Assembly: GCA_029821265.1 (NCBI GenBank)
Contig: JALGTR010000007.1
Location: 1-38,407, forward strand
Direction: 5' to 3'
Source of the DNA: Candidatus Zipacnadia bacterium
GTDB taxonomy: Bacteria; Armatimonadota; Zipacnadia; Zipacnadales; UBA5352
DNA length: 38,407 bases
The notes under the pieces are model-generated. The model saw only the letters and a program-made list of their open reading frames with translations. It was not told where the DNA came from and ran no database searches. A program made the translations under genes and the position numbers. This document shows positions 17,402 through 27,039 of the stretch, one piece after another (within the stretch, counting starts at the first letter, position 1; each line of letters begins with the position of its first letter).

Positions 17402-18434
17402 GAATCTGGCCGAGCCGCTGCGCATCGGCGATGTGGTGGTTGACCCGCCGCTGGTGCTCGGGCCGATGGCCGGCACGACCAACCGCGTCTACCGCCTGCT
17501 GTGCCGGCGCGGCGGGGCCGGTCTGGTCAGCGCCGAGATGGTGTCAATCAATGCGCTCGCGCAGGGCAATGAGCGGAGCCTCCGGATGCTCGAGGTGTGG
17601 GAGCAGGAGCGTCCGGTGTCGATGCAGCTCTTTGGCTCCGATCCGAAGATGATGCGCGAGACCGTCGGCCAGGCGGTCGAGGCGGGCGCTGACATCGTTG
17701 ACATCAACATGGGTTGCTCGGTGCCGAAGATTCGGCGCAACGGCGCCGGCGTCGCGCTGATGTCCGAGCCTGATCGAGCCGCGGCGCTGACGGCGGCAGC
17801 AGTCGAGAGTTCGAGCGTCCCTGTGACGGTGAAGATCCGCTCAGGCATGACGGTCGATGACCGGAGCTACGTAGAGCTCGCCCGCCGGCTGCAGGACGCC
17901 GGCGCTGCCGCGATTACTGTGCACTGGCGAGCCGCGTCGCAGAAGTTCAAGGGCGAGGCGAACTGGGAGCCGATTGCGCGGGTCGTTGAGGCGCTGGATG
18001 TGCCGGTGATCGGAAACGGGGATGTTGTCGATCCGCAGGACGCGCCGCGGATGGTGCGGGAGACCGGATGCGATGCGGTCATGATCGCGCGTGGGGCGTG
18101 GGGCAGACCGTGGTTCTTCGGCCAGGCGGCCGCAGCGTTGCGTGGCGAGCCCGTGCCGCCGGATCCGGACATTGCCGGTCGTCTCGGTGTGGCGCTGCTG
18201 CACGCGCAGATGCTCGTCACCGAGATCGGCGAGCGGATGGCGATGCATCAGATGCGGGCGCAGCTCCATCAGTACGTACGCGGGCTGCCGTGCGCGCGGA
18301 TCTTCCGACAGGACGCGAATCGCATCACGACGCTTGCGCAGCTTCGCGAGCTGATCGAGCGCCATGTGGCCACGATCCGGACCGCTCGCGACGACGAACC
18401 GATCGACAGGCAGGTCTACGCGGGGATGGCCTGA
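17376..18434 (+). CDS. dus: tRNA-dihydrouridine synthase (DusB-like)
   Basis: LGPMAGTTNRVYRLLCRRGGAGLVSAEMVS, DINMGCSVPKIRRNGAGVALM, ITVHWRAASQKFKG, VIGNGDV, MIARGAWGRPW. Confidence 0.9.
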   Translation: MTSGCAGAKNLAEPLRIGDVVVDPPLVLGPMAGTTNRVYRLLCRRGGAGLVSAEMVSINALAQGNERSLRMLEVWEQERPVSMQLFGSDPKMMRETVGQAVEAGADIVDINMGCSVPKIRRNGAGVALMSEPDRAAALTAAAVESSSVPVTVKIRSGMTVDDRSYVELARRLQDAGAAAITVHWRAASQKFKGEANWEPIARVVEALDVPVIGNGDVVDPQDAPRMVRETGCDAVMIARGAWGRPWFFGQAAAALRGEPVPPDPDIAGRLGVALLHAQMLVTEIGERMAMHQMRAQLHQYVRGLPCARIFRQDANRITTLAQLRELIERHVATIRTARDDEPIDRQVYAGMA

Positions 18435-18444
18435 TGGAGGCGCC

Positions 18445-19371
18445 ATGAAACACGTACTGAGCATAAGCCTGGGCTCATCCTCGCGGGATAAGACCGCTGA
18501 GGCGGAGCTGCTCGGCGAGCGGTTCATCATCGAGCGTCGCGGCACGGACGGCTCGCTCGCGACCTTCGAGCGGCTGATGACCGAGAACGATGGCAGGGTC
18601 GACTGCCTGTGCGTGGGCGGAGCGAACCTCGGGCTGCACTGTGCGGGTAAGTTCTATCGCTTCCGAGAGATCGCGCGAGCCACGCGCAACGTCAGGCAGA
18701 CACCACTGGTGGATGGGGCGGGCGTGAAAAACTCGCTCGAGCGGCGAACCGTGCACTGGCTGCAGGAGCGAAGTGTCGTGGACTTCAGGACGAGCACCGT
18801 CCTGGTCGCGTGCGGAATGGACCGCTTCGGGATGGCTGAGACGCTCGACGAGCTGGGCGCCAACTGCATCTTCGGCGACCTGATGTTCAACGTCGCTGTC
18901 CCGGTAGTGATCCCGTCCCTCCCGGCGCTGCAGGGCATCGGAGGGATGCTGCTGCCGCTCGTGGTGCAGCTTCCCTTCGAGTGGCTCTATCCCACCGGCG
19001 AGAGGCAGGACGAGATCATTCCGAGGTTCCATCATGCGTGGGAATGGGCGGACATCATCGTCGGGGACTTTCTGATCATCCGACGCTACATGCCCGACGA
19101 CCTGAGCGGGAAGGTCATCGTCACGAACACCACGACCGAGCAGGATGTTGCCGAGCTGCGTCGCCGCGGGGTGCGACTGCTGGTCACGAGCACGCCGGTC
19201 CTGGACGGGCGGGCGTTCGCGACCAACGTGCTCGAGGGCATCTTCGTGTGCCTGCTGGGCCGTCCGGCGGCCGAGCTGGGGCCGGAGGACTACCTCGGCC
19301 TCGCCGACAGGCTGGGCTGGGAGCCGACTGTCAGGGATCTGACGGAGCCCGCTGAGGAGGGGACTCTTTGA
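18445..19371 (+). CDS. Uncharacterised protein, resembles proteins I recall being auto-annotated 'quinate 5-dehydrogenase'; first gene of an AAR-like pair
   Basis: MKHVLSISLGSSSRDKTAEAELLGERFIIERRGTDG..., FGDLMFNVAVPVVIPSLPALQ; stop overlaps the next start (TTGA). Confidence 0.7.
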   Translation: MKHVLSISLGSSSRDKTAEAELLGERFIIERRGTDGSLATFERLMTENDGRVDCLCVGGANLGLHCAGKFYRFREIARATRNVRQTPLVDGAGVKNSLERRTVHWLQERSVVDFRTSTVLVACGMDRFGMAETLDELGANCIFGDLMFNVAVPVVIPSLPALQGIGGMLLPLVVQLPFEWLYPTGERQDEIIPRFHHAWEWADIIVGDFLIIRRYMPDDLSGKVIVTNTTTEQDVAELRRRGVRLLVTSTPVLDGRAFATNVLEGIFVCLLGRPAAELGPEDYLGLADRLGWEPTVRDLTEPAEEGTL

Positions 19372-20450
19372 CACGTTTCGCTTTCATCATACATCCGTTG
19401 AGCACCGCGGACGTGGCGCGGAAGTATCCGTTCGCCCGCTACCTGCCTGACTGCCTGGTCGAGGCCGCGATGGCCCGCACGCCCTCGAAGATCGTCAGCG
19501 AGATCACCGGCGTTCGCTCGCCCACCGGGGCCGAGACTGCCGGCTGGTTCGTTGGCTGCCCGCTGTCATCGCGCCAGCTCGCCGAGTGGCCGCCTGAGCG
19601 CACCATCCCGAGGGTCATCGAGGCGGCGCGCGTCGCCGAGGCGCTTGGCGCGGAGATCGTCGGTCTGGGCGCCTTCACCGCGATCGTAGGGGACGGCGGG
19701 CGTGAGGTCGCGGAGGCGGTCGAGATCGGCGTCACGACCGGTAACAGCTACACTGTCGCGACGGCGGTGCAGGGCACGCTGGAAGCTGCACGGCTGATGG
19801 AGATCGACGTCAGTTCGGCGACCGCCGCAGTCCTCGGCGCGACCGGATCCATCGGGCGCGTCTGCGCCCACCTCCTTGCCGACTCCGTCGCGCGCATCAT
19901 CGTCATCGGGCGCCGCGAGGAGGCGCTGCAGACTCTCCTGCGGGAGCTTTCGGGGTCGCGGGCTGAGGTCATCGCCAGCACCGACACGGCGGCGTCGCTT
20001 CCCGAGGCGGAGCTGGTGGTGACGGTCACCAGCGCGCTCGACACCGTCGTTGAGCCCGAGATGCTCCGCTCCGGCTCCGTCGTCTGTGACGTGGCCCGTC
20101 CGCGCGACGTCTCCGGTCGCGTCGCTCGCGAGCGCGACGACGTGCTGGTGATCGAGGGCGGGGCGGTCGCGATCCCTGGTGACGTCAACTTTAACTTCAA
20201 CTTCGGCTTTCCGCCGGGCACAGCCTACGCCTGCATGGCCGAGACCATGATCCTCGCGCTCGAGGGTATGACCGAGGACTACTCCATCGGCAAGCGGCTT
20301 GAACTCGAGCGCGTGCGTGAGAGCTCCGGGCTCGCCGTCAGACACGGGTTTGGCCTCGCGGGCTTCCGCAGCTTCGAGCGGACGCTCTCGGATGAGGACA
20401 TCAATAGAATCAGACAACGCGCGTCGGAGACGGCGAATGCCTCCGCGTGA
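19368..20450 (+). CDS. Acyl-ACP-reductase-like / COG5322-type NAD(P)-dependent dehydrogenase
   Basis: GLGAFTAIVGDGG, VTTGNSYTVATAVQG, AVLGATGSIGRVCAHLLAD, ACMAETMILALEGMTEDYSIGKRLELERVRESSGLAVRHGFGLAGF resemble cyanobacterial long-chain acyl-ACP reductase. Confidence 0.75.
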   Translation: MTRFAFIIHPLSTADVARKYPFARYLPDCLVEAAMARTPSKIVSEITGVRSPTGAETAGWFVGCPLSSRQLAEWPPERTIPRVIEAARVAEALGAEIVGLGAFTAIVGDGGREVAEAVEIGVTTGNSYTVATAVQGTLEAARLMEIDVSSATAAVLGATGSIGRVCAHLLADSVARIIVIGRREEALQTLLRELSGSRAEVIASTDTAASLPEAELVVTVTSALDTVVEPEMLRSGSVVCDVARPRDVSGRVARERDDVLVIEGGAVAIPGDVNFNFNFGFPPGTAYACMAETMILALEGMTEDYSIGKRLELERVRESSGLAVRHGFGLAGFRSFERTLSDEDINRIRQRASETANASA

Positions 20451-20486
20451 GGCCACGCTTCGGCGCTTCGACGAAAGGACAGACAG

Positions 20487-21956
<1,470 letters not shown>

Positions 21957-21988
21957 TCGCCGCCCGCCACACAATCCTGGAGTGAGCC

Positions 21989-22882
21989 ATGCAGAAGATC
22001 GCGTCCCTCCTGCGCTGCATGCGGCCATGGCAGTACACCAAGAACCTGCTCGTCTTCGCGGCCGTCATCTTCGCAGGTCGGCTGGGGGACGGGGAGGCGG
22101 TTGTGCGTACGGTCGAGGCCTTCATCCTCTTCTGCATGGTCTCCAGCTCGGTCTACCTGATCAACGACGTCCGCGATGTCGAGGAGGATCGCCAGCACCC
22201 CGAGAAACGCAACCGGCCCATCGCCTGTGGCGATCTGCCGGTCCCGACGGCCATCACGGCGGCCGCAGTCCTGGCTGTGGTCGGCATCGGGGCGTCGTTT
22301 GCGATCAACCTCGGCCTCGGCGCGGCTGTGGCGGGCTACTTCGCGCTGCAGATGCTCTATCAGGCCGCGCTGAAGGAGCTGGTGATCCTCGACATCTTCG
22401 CGATCGCCGGTGGCTTCCTGCTAAGAGCGGTCGCCGGCGCCGAGGCCATCGAAGTGGTCATCTCCCCCTGGCTGCTGATCTGTACGCTGCTGCTTGCGCT
22501 CTTTCTGGGGGCGGCGAAACGTCGGGGGGAGATCCTGCTGCTCGAGGACGGCGCTGCCAACCATCGGCCCGCCCTGCGCAAGTACTCCGTCGAGATGCTC
22601 GACCAGCTTATTGCCGTGCTGGCCGCCTCCACGCTCATGTCCTACTGCCTCTACACGATCTCGGAGCGCACGGTGCGCGAGATCGGCAGCACGCGGCTGT
22701 TGTACACCATCCCGTTCGTAATCTACGGGCTCTTCCGTTACTTCTACCTCATGCACCGGAAGGGTGCCGGAGGCGCTCCCGACCGCACCCTCCTGCAGGA
22801 CAGGCCGCTCCTGCTGAACGTTGCCCTTTACGCGCTGACGGCCGCCGCGATCATCTACTACGCGCCCAACCACGGCCCCTGA
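21989..22882 (+). CDS. UbiA-family prenyltransferase, decaprenyl-phosphate phosphoribosyltransferase-like
   Basis: MRPWQYTKNLLVFAAVIFAG, YLINDVRDVEEDRQHPEKRNRPIACGDLP; multiple TM helices. Confidence 0.85.
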   Translation: MQKIASLLRCMRPWQYTKNLLVFAAVIFAGRLGDGEAVVRTVEAFILFCMVSSSVYLINDVRDVEEDRQHPEKRNRPIACGDLPVPTAITAAAVLAVVGIGASFAINLGLGAAVAGYFALQMLYQAALKELVILDIFAIAGGFLLRAVAGAEAIEVVISPWLLICTLLLALFLGAAKRRGEILLLEDGAANHRPALRKYSVEMLDQLIAVLAASTLMSYCLYTISERTVREIGSTRLLYTIPFVIYGLFRYFYLMHRKGAGGAPDRTLLQDRPLLLNVALYALTAAAIIYYAPNHGP

Positions 22883-22888
22883 GCCCGC

Positions 22889-23782
22889 TCAGTCGGGCCA
22901 CTGACCCACGCCCGCGTCCCGAAGCCGCTCGCGCAAGGCCTCGACGTGCTCGTCCTCAGGCTCGTTGGCCTCGAACTCAGGGCGTGTTATGCCCAGCGCC
23001 GCGAACTTTCCGCCGCCGAGACGATGGTATGGCAGAAGCTCAACAGGCGCGTCGATCTCCAGCGCCAGCTCGGCCAGCCCATCGACCTCCGCGGGACTGT
23101 CGTTGTGGCCCGGAATCAGCGGCACTCGCAGGACGATCTCGGCGCCGCTGTCGGCCAGCCGCCGCAGGTTCGCCAGAATCTTCTCGTTCCCGCTGCCGGT
23201 CATCGCCCTGTGGCGCTCCGGGTCGAGGGCCTTCACGTCGTAGAGGAACAGATCGGTCAGCTCCGCCGCCTGCTCCAGCGTCTGCCACGGCACCGCGCCC
23301 GAGGTGTCCACGGCCGTGTGCAGTCCTTCATCTCTCGCCAGCCGCAAGAGCTCCAGCGCAAACCGCGGCTGCATCAGCGGCTCGCCGCCCGACAGGGTCA
23401 TCCCGCCACCGGAGGTCTCGTAGAACGTGCGGTCGCGCAGGACCTCGTCGATGACCTCCTCGGCGGTGACCTCGCGGCCTTCGATGACCAGCGCCTCGGC
23501 GACGCATGCCTCTGCGCAGGCTCCACAGACCACGCACAGTTCGCGGTTGATCCTCGGCCCCCATTCGGTCAGCTGCACTGCGCCATGCTCGCAGGTGCGT
23601 ATGCAGGCCTCGCAGCCGATGCACTGCCGAGGGAAGCACGCCAGTTGCGGCTCAGTGACCCACGATTCGGGGTTGTGGCACCACCTGCAGCGCAGCGGAC
23701 AGCCCTTGAGGAAGACGGTGGTGCGGATTCCGGGGCCGTCGTGGACCGCGAAGCGCTTGATGTCGAAGATGATCCCGGTCAT
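22889..23782 (-). CDS. Glycyl-radical enzyme activating protein (radical SAM with 2x[4Fe-4S] ferredoxin insert)
   Basis: GIIFDIKRFAVHDGPGIRTTVFLKGCPLRCRWCHNPES, CIGCEACIRTC, CVVCGACAEAC, GGGMTLSGGEPLMQ. Confidence 0.9.
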   Translation of the reverse strand: MTGIIFDIKRFAVHDGPGIRTTVFLKGCPLRCRWCHNPESWVTEPQLACFPRQCIGCEACIRTCEHGAVQLTEWGPRINRELCVVCGACAEACVAEALVIEGREVTAEEVIDEVLRDRTFYETSGGGMTLSGGEPLMQPRFALELLRLARDEGLHTAVDTSGAVPWQTLEQAAELTDLFLYDVKALDPERHRAMTGSGNEKILANLRRLADSGAEIVLRVPLIPGHNDSPAEVDGLAELALEIDAPVELLPYHRLGGGKFAALGITRPEFEANEPEDEHVEALRERLRDAGVGQWPD

Positions 23783-23791
23783 GATGCGCGC

Positions 23792-23820
23792 ATGGTACCT
23801 CTCGACGCAGGTGCTGTCAA
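23792..23820 (-). promoter_or_regulatory. Sigma70-type promoter for the activase gene
   Basis: Minus strand TTGACA-N17-TACCAT; only 9 nt from the -10 to ATG (23782). Confidence 0.65.
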
Positions 23821-23830
23821 CGCACGGTAG

Positions 23831-23863
23831 CAGGGGCGCGAGCCGGGTAGTCTCGCGCCCCTG
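23831..23863. other. Perfect 12-bp stem-loop in divergent intergenic region
   Basis: caggggcgcgag-ccgggtagt-ctcgcgcccctg. Confidence 0.6.
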
Positions 23864-23914
23864 CCGTTCCGTGACTGCCGATCGGCGTCACGTCCTCGGC
23901 GCTCGGGGAGGGGG

Positions 23915-23949
23915 AGATGCGAACGTCTTCCCGGGACGTTCGCGTATCT
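23915..23949. other. Stem-loop in divergent intergenic region
   Basis: agat-gcgaacgtc-ttcccgg-gacgttcgc-gt-atct (9 bp + 4 bp with 2-nt bulge). Confidence 0.5.
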
Positions 23950-23964
23950 GCCCGGCGCCGCCTG

Positions 23965-24012
23965 CGACCACCTTCGCCGGTGCCTATGGCCGGCGGACCC
24001 CAAAGGTGGTCG
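23965..24012. other. Compound stem-loop in divergent intergenic region
   Basis: Outer 10-bp cgaccacctt/aaggtggtcg, inner 6-bp cgccgg/ccggcg, 7-nt bulge. Confidence 0.55.
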
Positions 24013-24229
24013 GAGATCGCGTCAAATCCTCACTCCACCGGGCATCCGCATCGGGCCGCTCGTCGTCAGATGCGTCTGTGAGCGTCCCGGAGACCGCTCT
24101 GGGCCTCGCGCGTCGATCGGTCCGCCGGGCCTTCCACACAGGTCATCGGGACGTCTGCGCCATCACTTAAGCTCTCGCCGCAGCCGTTACGTAACGTTCC
24201 GGCCCCCCGCGTCGGCCCGCGTTTTCCGC

Positions 24230-24258
24230 TTGCCATCACGCTGCGAAGCGCGTACACT
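24230..24258 (+). promoter_or_regulatory. Sigma70-type promoter for rlmN
   Basis: TTGCCA-N17-TACACT; 9 nt from the -10 to the ATG at 24268. Confidence 0.65.
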
Positions 24259-24267
24259 TTAGATACC

Positions 24268-25287
24268 ATGGAGCTACTCTACGATCTGTCATTCAACCAA
24301 CTCAAGCGCTGGCTCGATGAACACGGTGAGCCAGGCTATCGGACTGAGCAGGTATTCGAGTGGGCCTACCAGCATACTGTCCGCTCATTCGACGAGATGA
24401 CCAACCTGCCGAAGGACCTCCGCCAGCGGCTCGCCGAGCAGTTTGCGATCGGGCCGTTAGAGCCGATCGCCGAGCAGACCGACGTGGACGCGCACAAGAT
24501 GCTGCTGGCCATGCCGGGCGGCGGCGAGGTCGAGTGCGTCGCCATGCGCATGGAGGGCTACACCTCGGCATGCCTCTCCAGCCAGGTGGGCTGTGCGGTC
24601 GGCTGCTGCTTCTGCGCATCGACTGTGGGCGGCTGTGATCGAAACCTCACCGCCGGTGAGATACTCCTGCAGCTCATCTCGCTGCGGGCCGCCGAAGGGC
24701 GGATCCGCAACGTGGTCTTCATGGGCATGGGGGAGGCATTCCACAACTACGAGGCGGTCTGCGAGAGCATCCAGCGGATGACCGACAACCGCGCGATGGG
24801 CCTCTCTCCGCGCCACATCGCGGTCTCCACCGCCGGTGTGGTGCCGATGATCCACCGCTTTGCGACCGATGGCCCGCCGGTGGCGCTGGCGGTCTCGCTC
24901 GGCTCGGCCAACCAGGAGACGCGGGACATGCTGATGCCGGGGGTGGCCCGCTGGGACCTCGGCGACCTCATGGCCGCGTGCTATGCCTTCAGCGAGGCGC
25001 GCGGCGGTGAGCCGGTGACATTCGCCTACGTGATGCTCGCGGGGATCAATGACCAATACCATGACGTCGATCGCCTGGCGCGACTCCTCGCCGCCCAGCC
25101 GCATCATCTCAACCTGATCCCCTACAACGAGGTGCCGGGCTGCCCCTACGAGGCCCCGGATGAGCAGACGATCGCCCGATTCTACGATCGCTGCAGGGAG
25201 GCCGGGCTCAACGTCTCAGTCCGTCGCAGCCGCGGGCAGTCGATCGAAGCCGCATGCGGCCAGCTTCGCCGCAGTAGGTCCACGTAG
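24268..25287 (+). CDS. rlmN: 23S rRNA (adenine2503-C2)-methyltransferase RlmN
   Basis: CLSSQVGCAVGCCFCAST, NVVFMGMGEAFHNYE, SVRRSRGQSIEAACGQL. Confidence 0.9.
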   Translation: MELLYDLSFNQLKRWLDEHGEPGYRTEQVFEWAYQHTVRSFDEMTNLPKDLRQRLAEQFAIGPLEPIAEQTDVDAHKMLLAMPGGGEVECVAMRMEGYTSACLSSQVGCAVGCCFCASTVGGCDRNLTAGEILLQLISLRAAEGRIRNVVFMGMGEAFHNYEAVCESIQRMTDNRAMGLSPRHIAVSTAGVVPMIHRFATDGPPVALAVSLGSANQETRDMLMPGVARWDLGDLMAACYAFSEARGGEPVTFAYVMLAGINDQYHDVDRLARLLAAQPHHLNLIPYNEVPGCPYEAPDEQTIARFYDRCREAGLNVSVRRSRGQSIEAACGQLRRSRST

Positions 25288-25319
25288 CCCGCCAGATCTG
25301 TAGGTGCGAGGCGCGCGCG

Positions 25320-26270
25320 ATGAGCCTGTGGGACGCGTTTCGGGACCTGTTCGGGAACGTGGAGGAGGACGAGGATCCCGGGCAGTACAGTGAGCCACGC
25401 TTCGGACCTCCAGTCGGCCTGGAGCGGGCGATGAAGCTCCTCTACGAGTTCGGCCTCGAGCGCATTGCCTCCGATGTCGAGTGTCTCGCGCGACCGACCG
25501 TGCTCATTGAACCGTGCCCGGAGGATCGATCGGCGGTTGGCGCTTCGCGGATCGGCGGACTGCCAGACGTCCCTGACGGCTTCGCATGGCCGCGCTCCGA
25601 GGCCGGGCCTCTGGCGCACATAGCCCAGTTTCGGCTCTCAGAGGTCGCTCCGCACGATGCCGAGCATCTGCTCCCGACCGAGGGCATGCTCTATCTGTTC
25701 TTCGACGCCGTAGAGCAGCCCGGGGGCTTCGACCCCGGCCATCGGGAGGGCGCATGTGTCCAGTACCACCCCACCGAGGACGAGCTCGCAGCGGCCACGC
25801 CGCCGGACGATCTCGACGACGCGGCGCGTTTTGAGCCCGTGCCGATCCGCTTCGCCAGCGCAGTGACATTCCCGACCTGTCAGGCGATCCTCGAGCACGA
25901 CCATCTCGCATTCGCGGATGACGAGGAGATGGATTGCTACCTGCAGTGGCTGGCGGAGGTCGGCCAGGCCGGGGAGGCGAGGTATTCGTGGCTGCTCGGC
26001 TGGCCTGATGAGATTCGGGGAGATATGCAAAGCGAATGCGCCATGGTCACGGCAGGAATCTACTGTGGCGAGGGGCAGCCCTCTGATGCACCGGGAGCCG
26101 AGGGCGCTCGACCGGAGGCCGCGGAATGGCGCCTTCTGGCGCAGATCCACTCGCTTGACGATGCGCGGATGATGTGGGGCGATTCCGGGATGCTCTACTG
26201 GTGGATGCGCCTCGAGGACGTGCGCCGGCGCAGTTTCGAGCGGGTGTGGGCCATTATGCAGTGCTTCTGA
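25320..26270 (+). CDS. DUF1963 (YwqG-like) family protein
   Basis: SRIGGLPDVPDGFAWPRSEAGPLAHIAQFRLSEV, GMLYLFFDA, LLGWPDEIRGDMQSECAMV, LLAQIHSLDDARMMWGDSGMLYWWMRLEDV. Confidence 0.85.
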   Translation: MSLWDAFRDLFGNVEEDEDPGQYSEPRFGPPVGLERAMKLLYEFGLERIASDVECLARPTVLIEPCPEDRSAVGASRIGGLPDVPDGFAWPRSEAGPLAHIAQFRLSEVAPHDAEHLLPTEGMLYLFFDAVEQPGGFDPGHREGACVQYHPTEDELAAATPPDDLDDAARFEPVPIRFASAVTFPTCQAILEHDHLAFADDEEMDCYLQWLAEVGQAGEARYSWLLGWPDEIRGDMQSECAMVTAGIYCGEGQPSDAPGAEGARPEAAEWRLLAQIHSLDDARMMWGDSGMLYWWMRLEDVRRRSFERVWAIMQCF

Positions 26271-26303
26271 GCGCACCGGTCAGCGCACCGCCGTACACGC
26301 CAA

Positions 26304-26327
26304 CAGACGGGCTCGAGGGCCCGTCTG
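26304..26327. terminator. Hairpin between the DUF1963 gene (+) and tRNA-Gln (-)
   Basis: cagacgggc-tcgagg-gcccgtctg. Confidence 0.5.
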
Positions 26328-26378
26328 CGTTCATTGCCGGTACGCTCGATGCGTTCGGCCGTCGCCCAAAAATGAAGA

Positions 26379-26453
26379 TGGCTGGCGGGGCAGGACTCGA
26401 ACCTGCACTTAACCGGTCCAGAGCCGGTCGTGTTACCATTACACCACCCGCCA
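26379..26453 (-). tRNA. tRNA-Gln (anticodon CUG), CCA encoded
   Basis: Cloverleaf on the minus strand: TGGCGGG...ACCGG CTCTGGA CCGGT...GGTTCGAGTCC...CCCGCCA-G-CCA. Confidence 0.93.
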
Positions 26454-26464
26454 GCACTGCAGCT

Positions 26465-26494
26465 ATGATAGCGTACCCCTCGGCGGGCTGTCAA
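26465..26494 (-). promoter_or_regulatory. Promoter of tRNA-Gln
   Basis: Minus strand TTGACA-N18-TATCAT just upstream of the tRNA 5' end. Confidence 0.7.
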
Positions 26495-26593
26495 GGGACG
26501 GGGTCGTGAGCGATTGCGTCCTGTCCGCAGGTCCCGGCGGAGGCCCCGGCGAACGGTCACGCGCTGGTCACACCGAACGCGAGGGGATTGCGA

Positions 26594-26932
26594 GTGCGAG
26601 GCGCTGTGGCCTGGATATCGGCGCTCAAGTGGGGCCTGACCGCGACGGTCGTCGGCTATGTGGTGCCGGTCCTCGCGCTCGAGGTGTTGTGGCGGCCTCC
26701 GGGCCTCGCGGATCACTGGCTCTGGCGCGTCGTCTTCTGGCCCGACTACCTCGTCGCCGGCAGCCTCTGGCCGTGGCTCGGCTCGATCGTGCGTCTTAGC
26801 GCCCGGGAGATCATCGCCTTCACCTACCTCTTCCCGATCGTCGGATGGTGTGCCGCAGCCACGCTTCTCGCCGCCATGATCGGGTGTCTTCGGCGGTCGC
26901 TGTCTCGTGATTCACGGCCGGAAACCTCATGA
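26594..26932 (+). CDS. Small predicted membrane protein, unknown
   Basis: Two or three hydrophobic segments; GTG start with gaggg SD. Confidence 0.5.
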   Translation: MRGAVAWISALKWGLTATVVGYVVPVLALEVLWRPPGLADHWLWRVVFWPDYLVAGSLWPWLGSIVRLSAREIIAFTYLFPIVGWCAAATLLAAMIGCLRRSLSRDSRPETS

Positions 26933-27039
26933 CTTGCTCTTCGATGAAGGGAGTGCGCGGGCGGGCTGCGAATACACCCGCACCCGCGGCGGGATGACCG
27001 TCGCACGGATTTCAGCCGTTCATTACGGGAGGACCCACT

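Noticed and set aside
26195-26716. 173-aa minus ORF containing GWCNGNTTGSGPVKCRFESCPAS
   Set aside because: Translation of the tRNA-Gln gene; known type of spurious protein.
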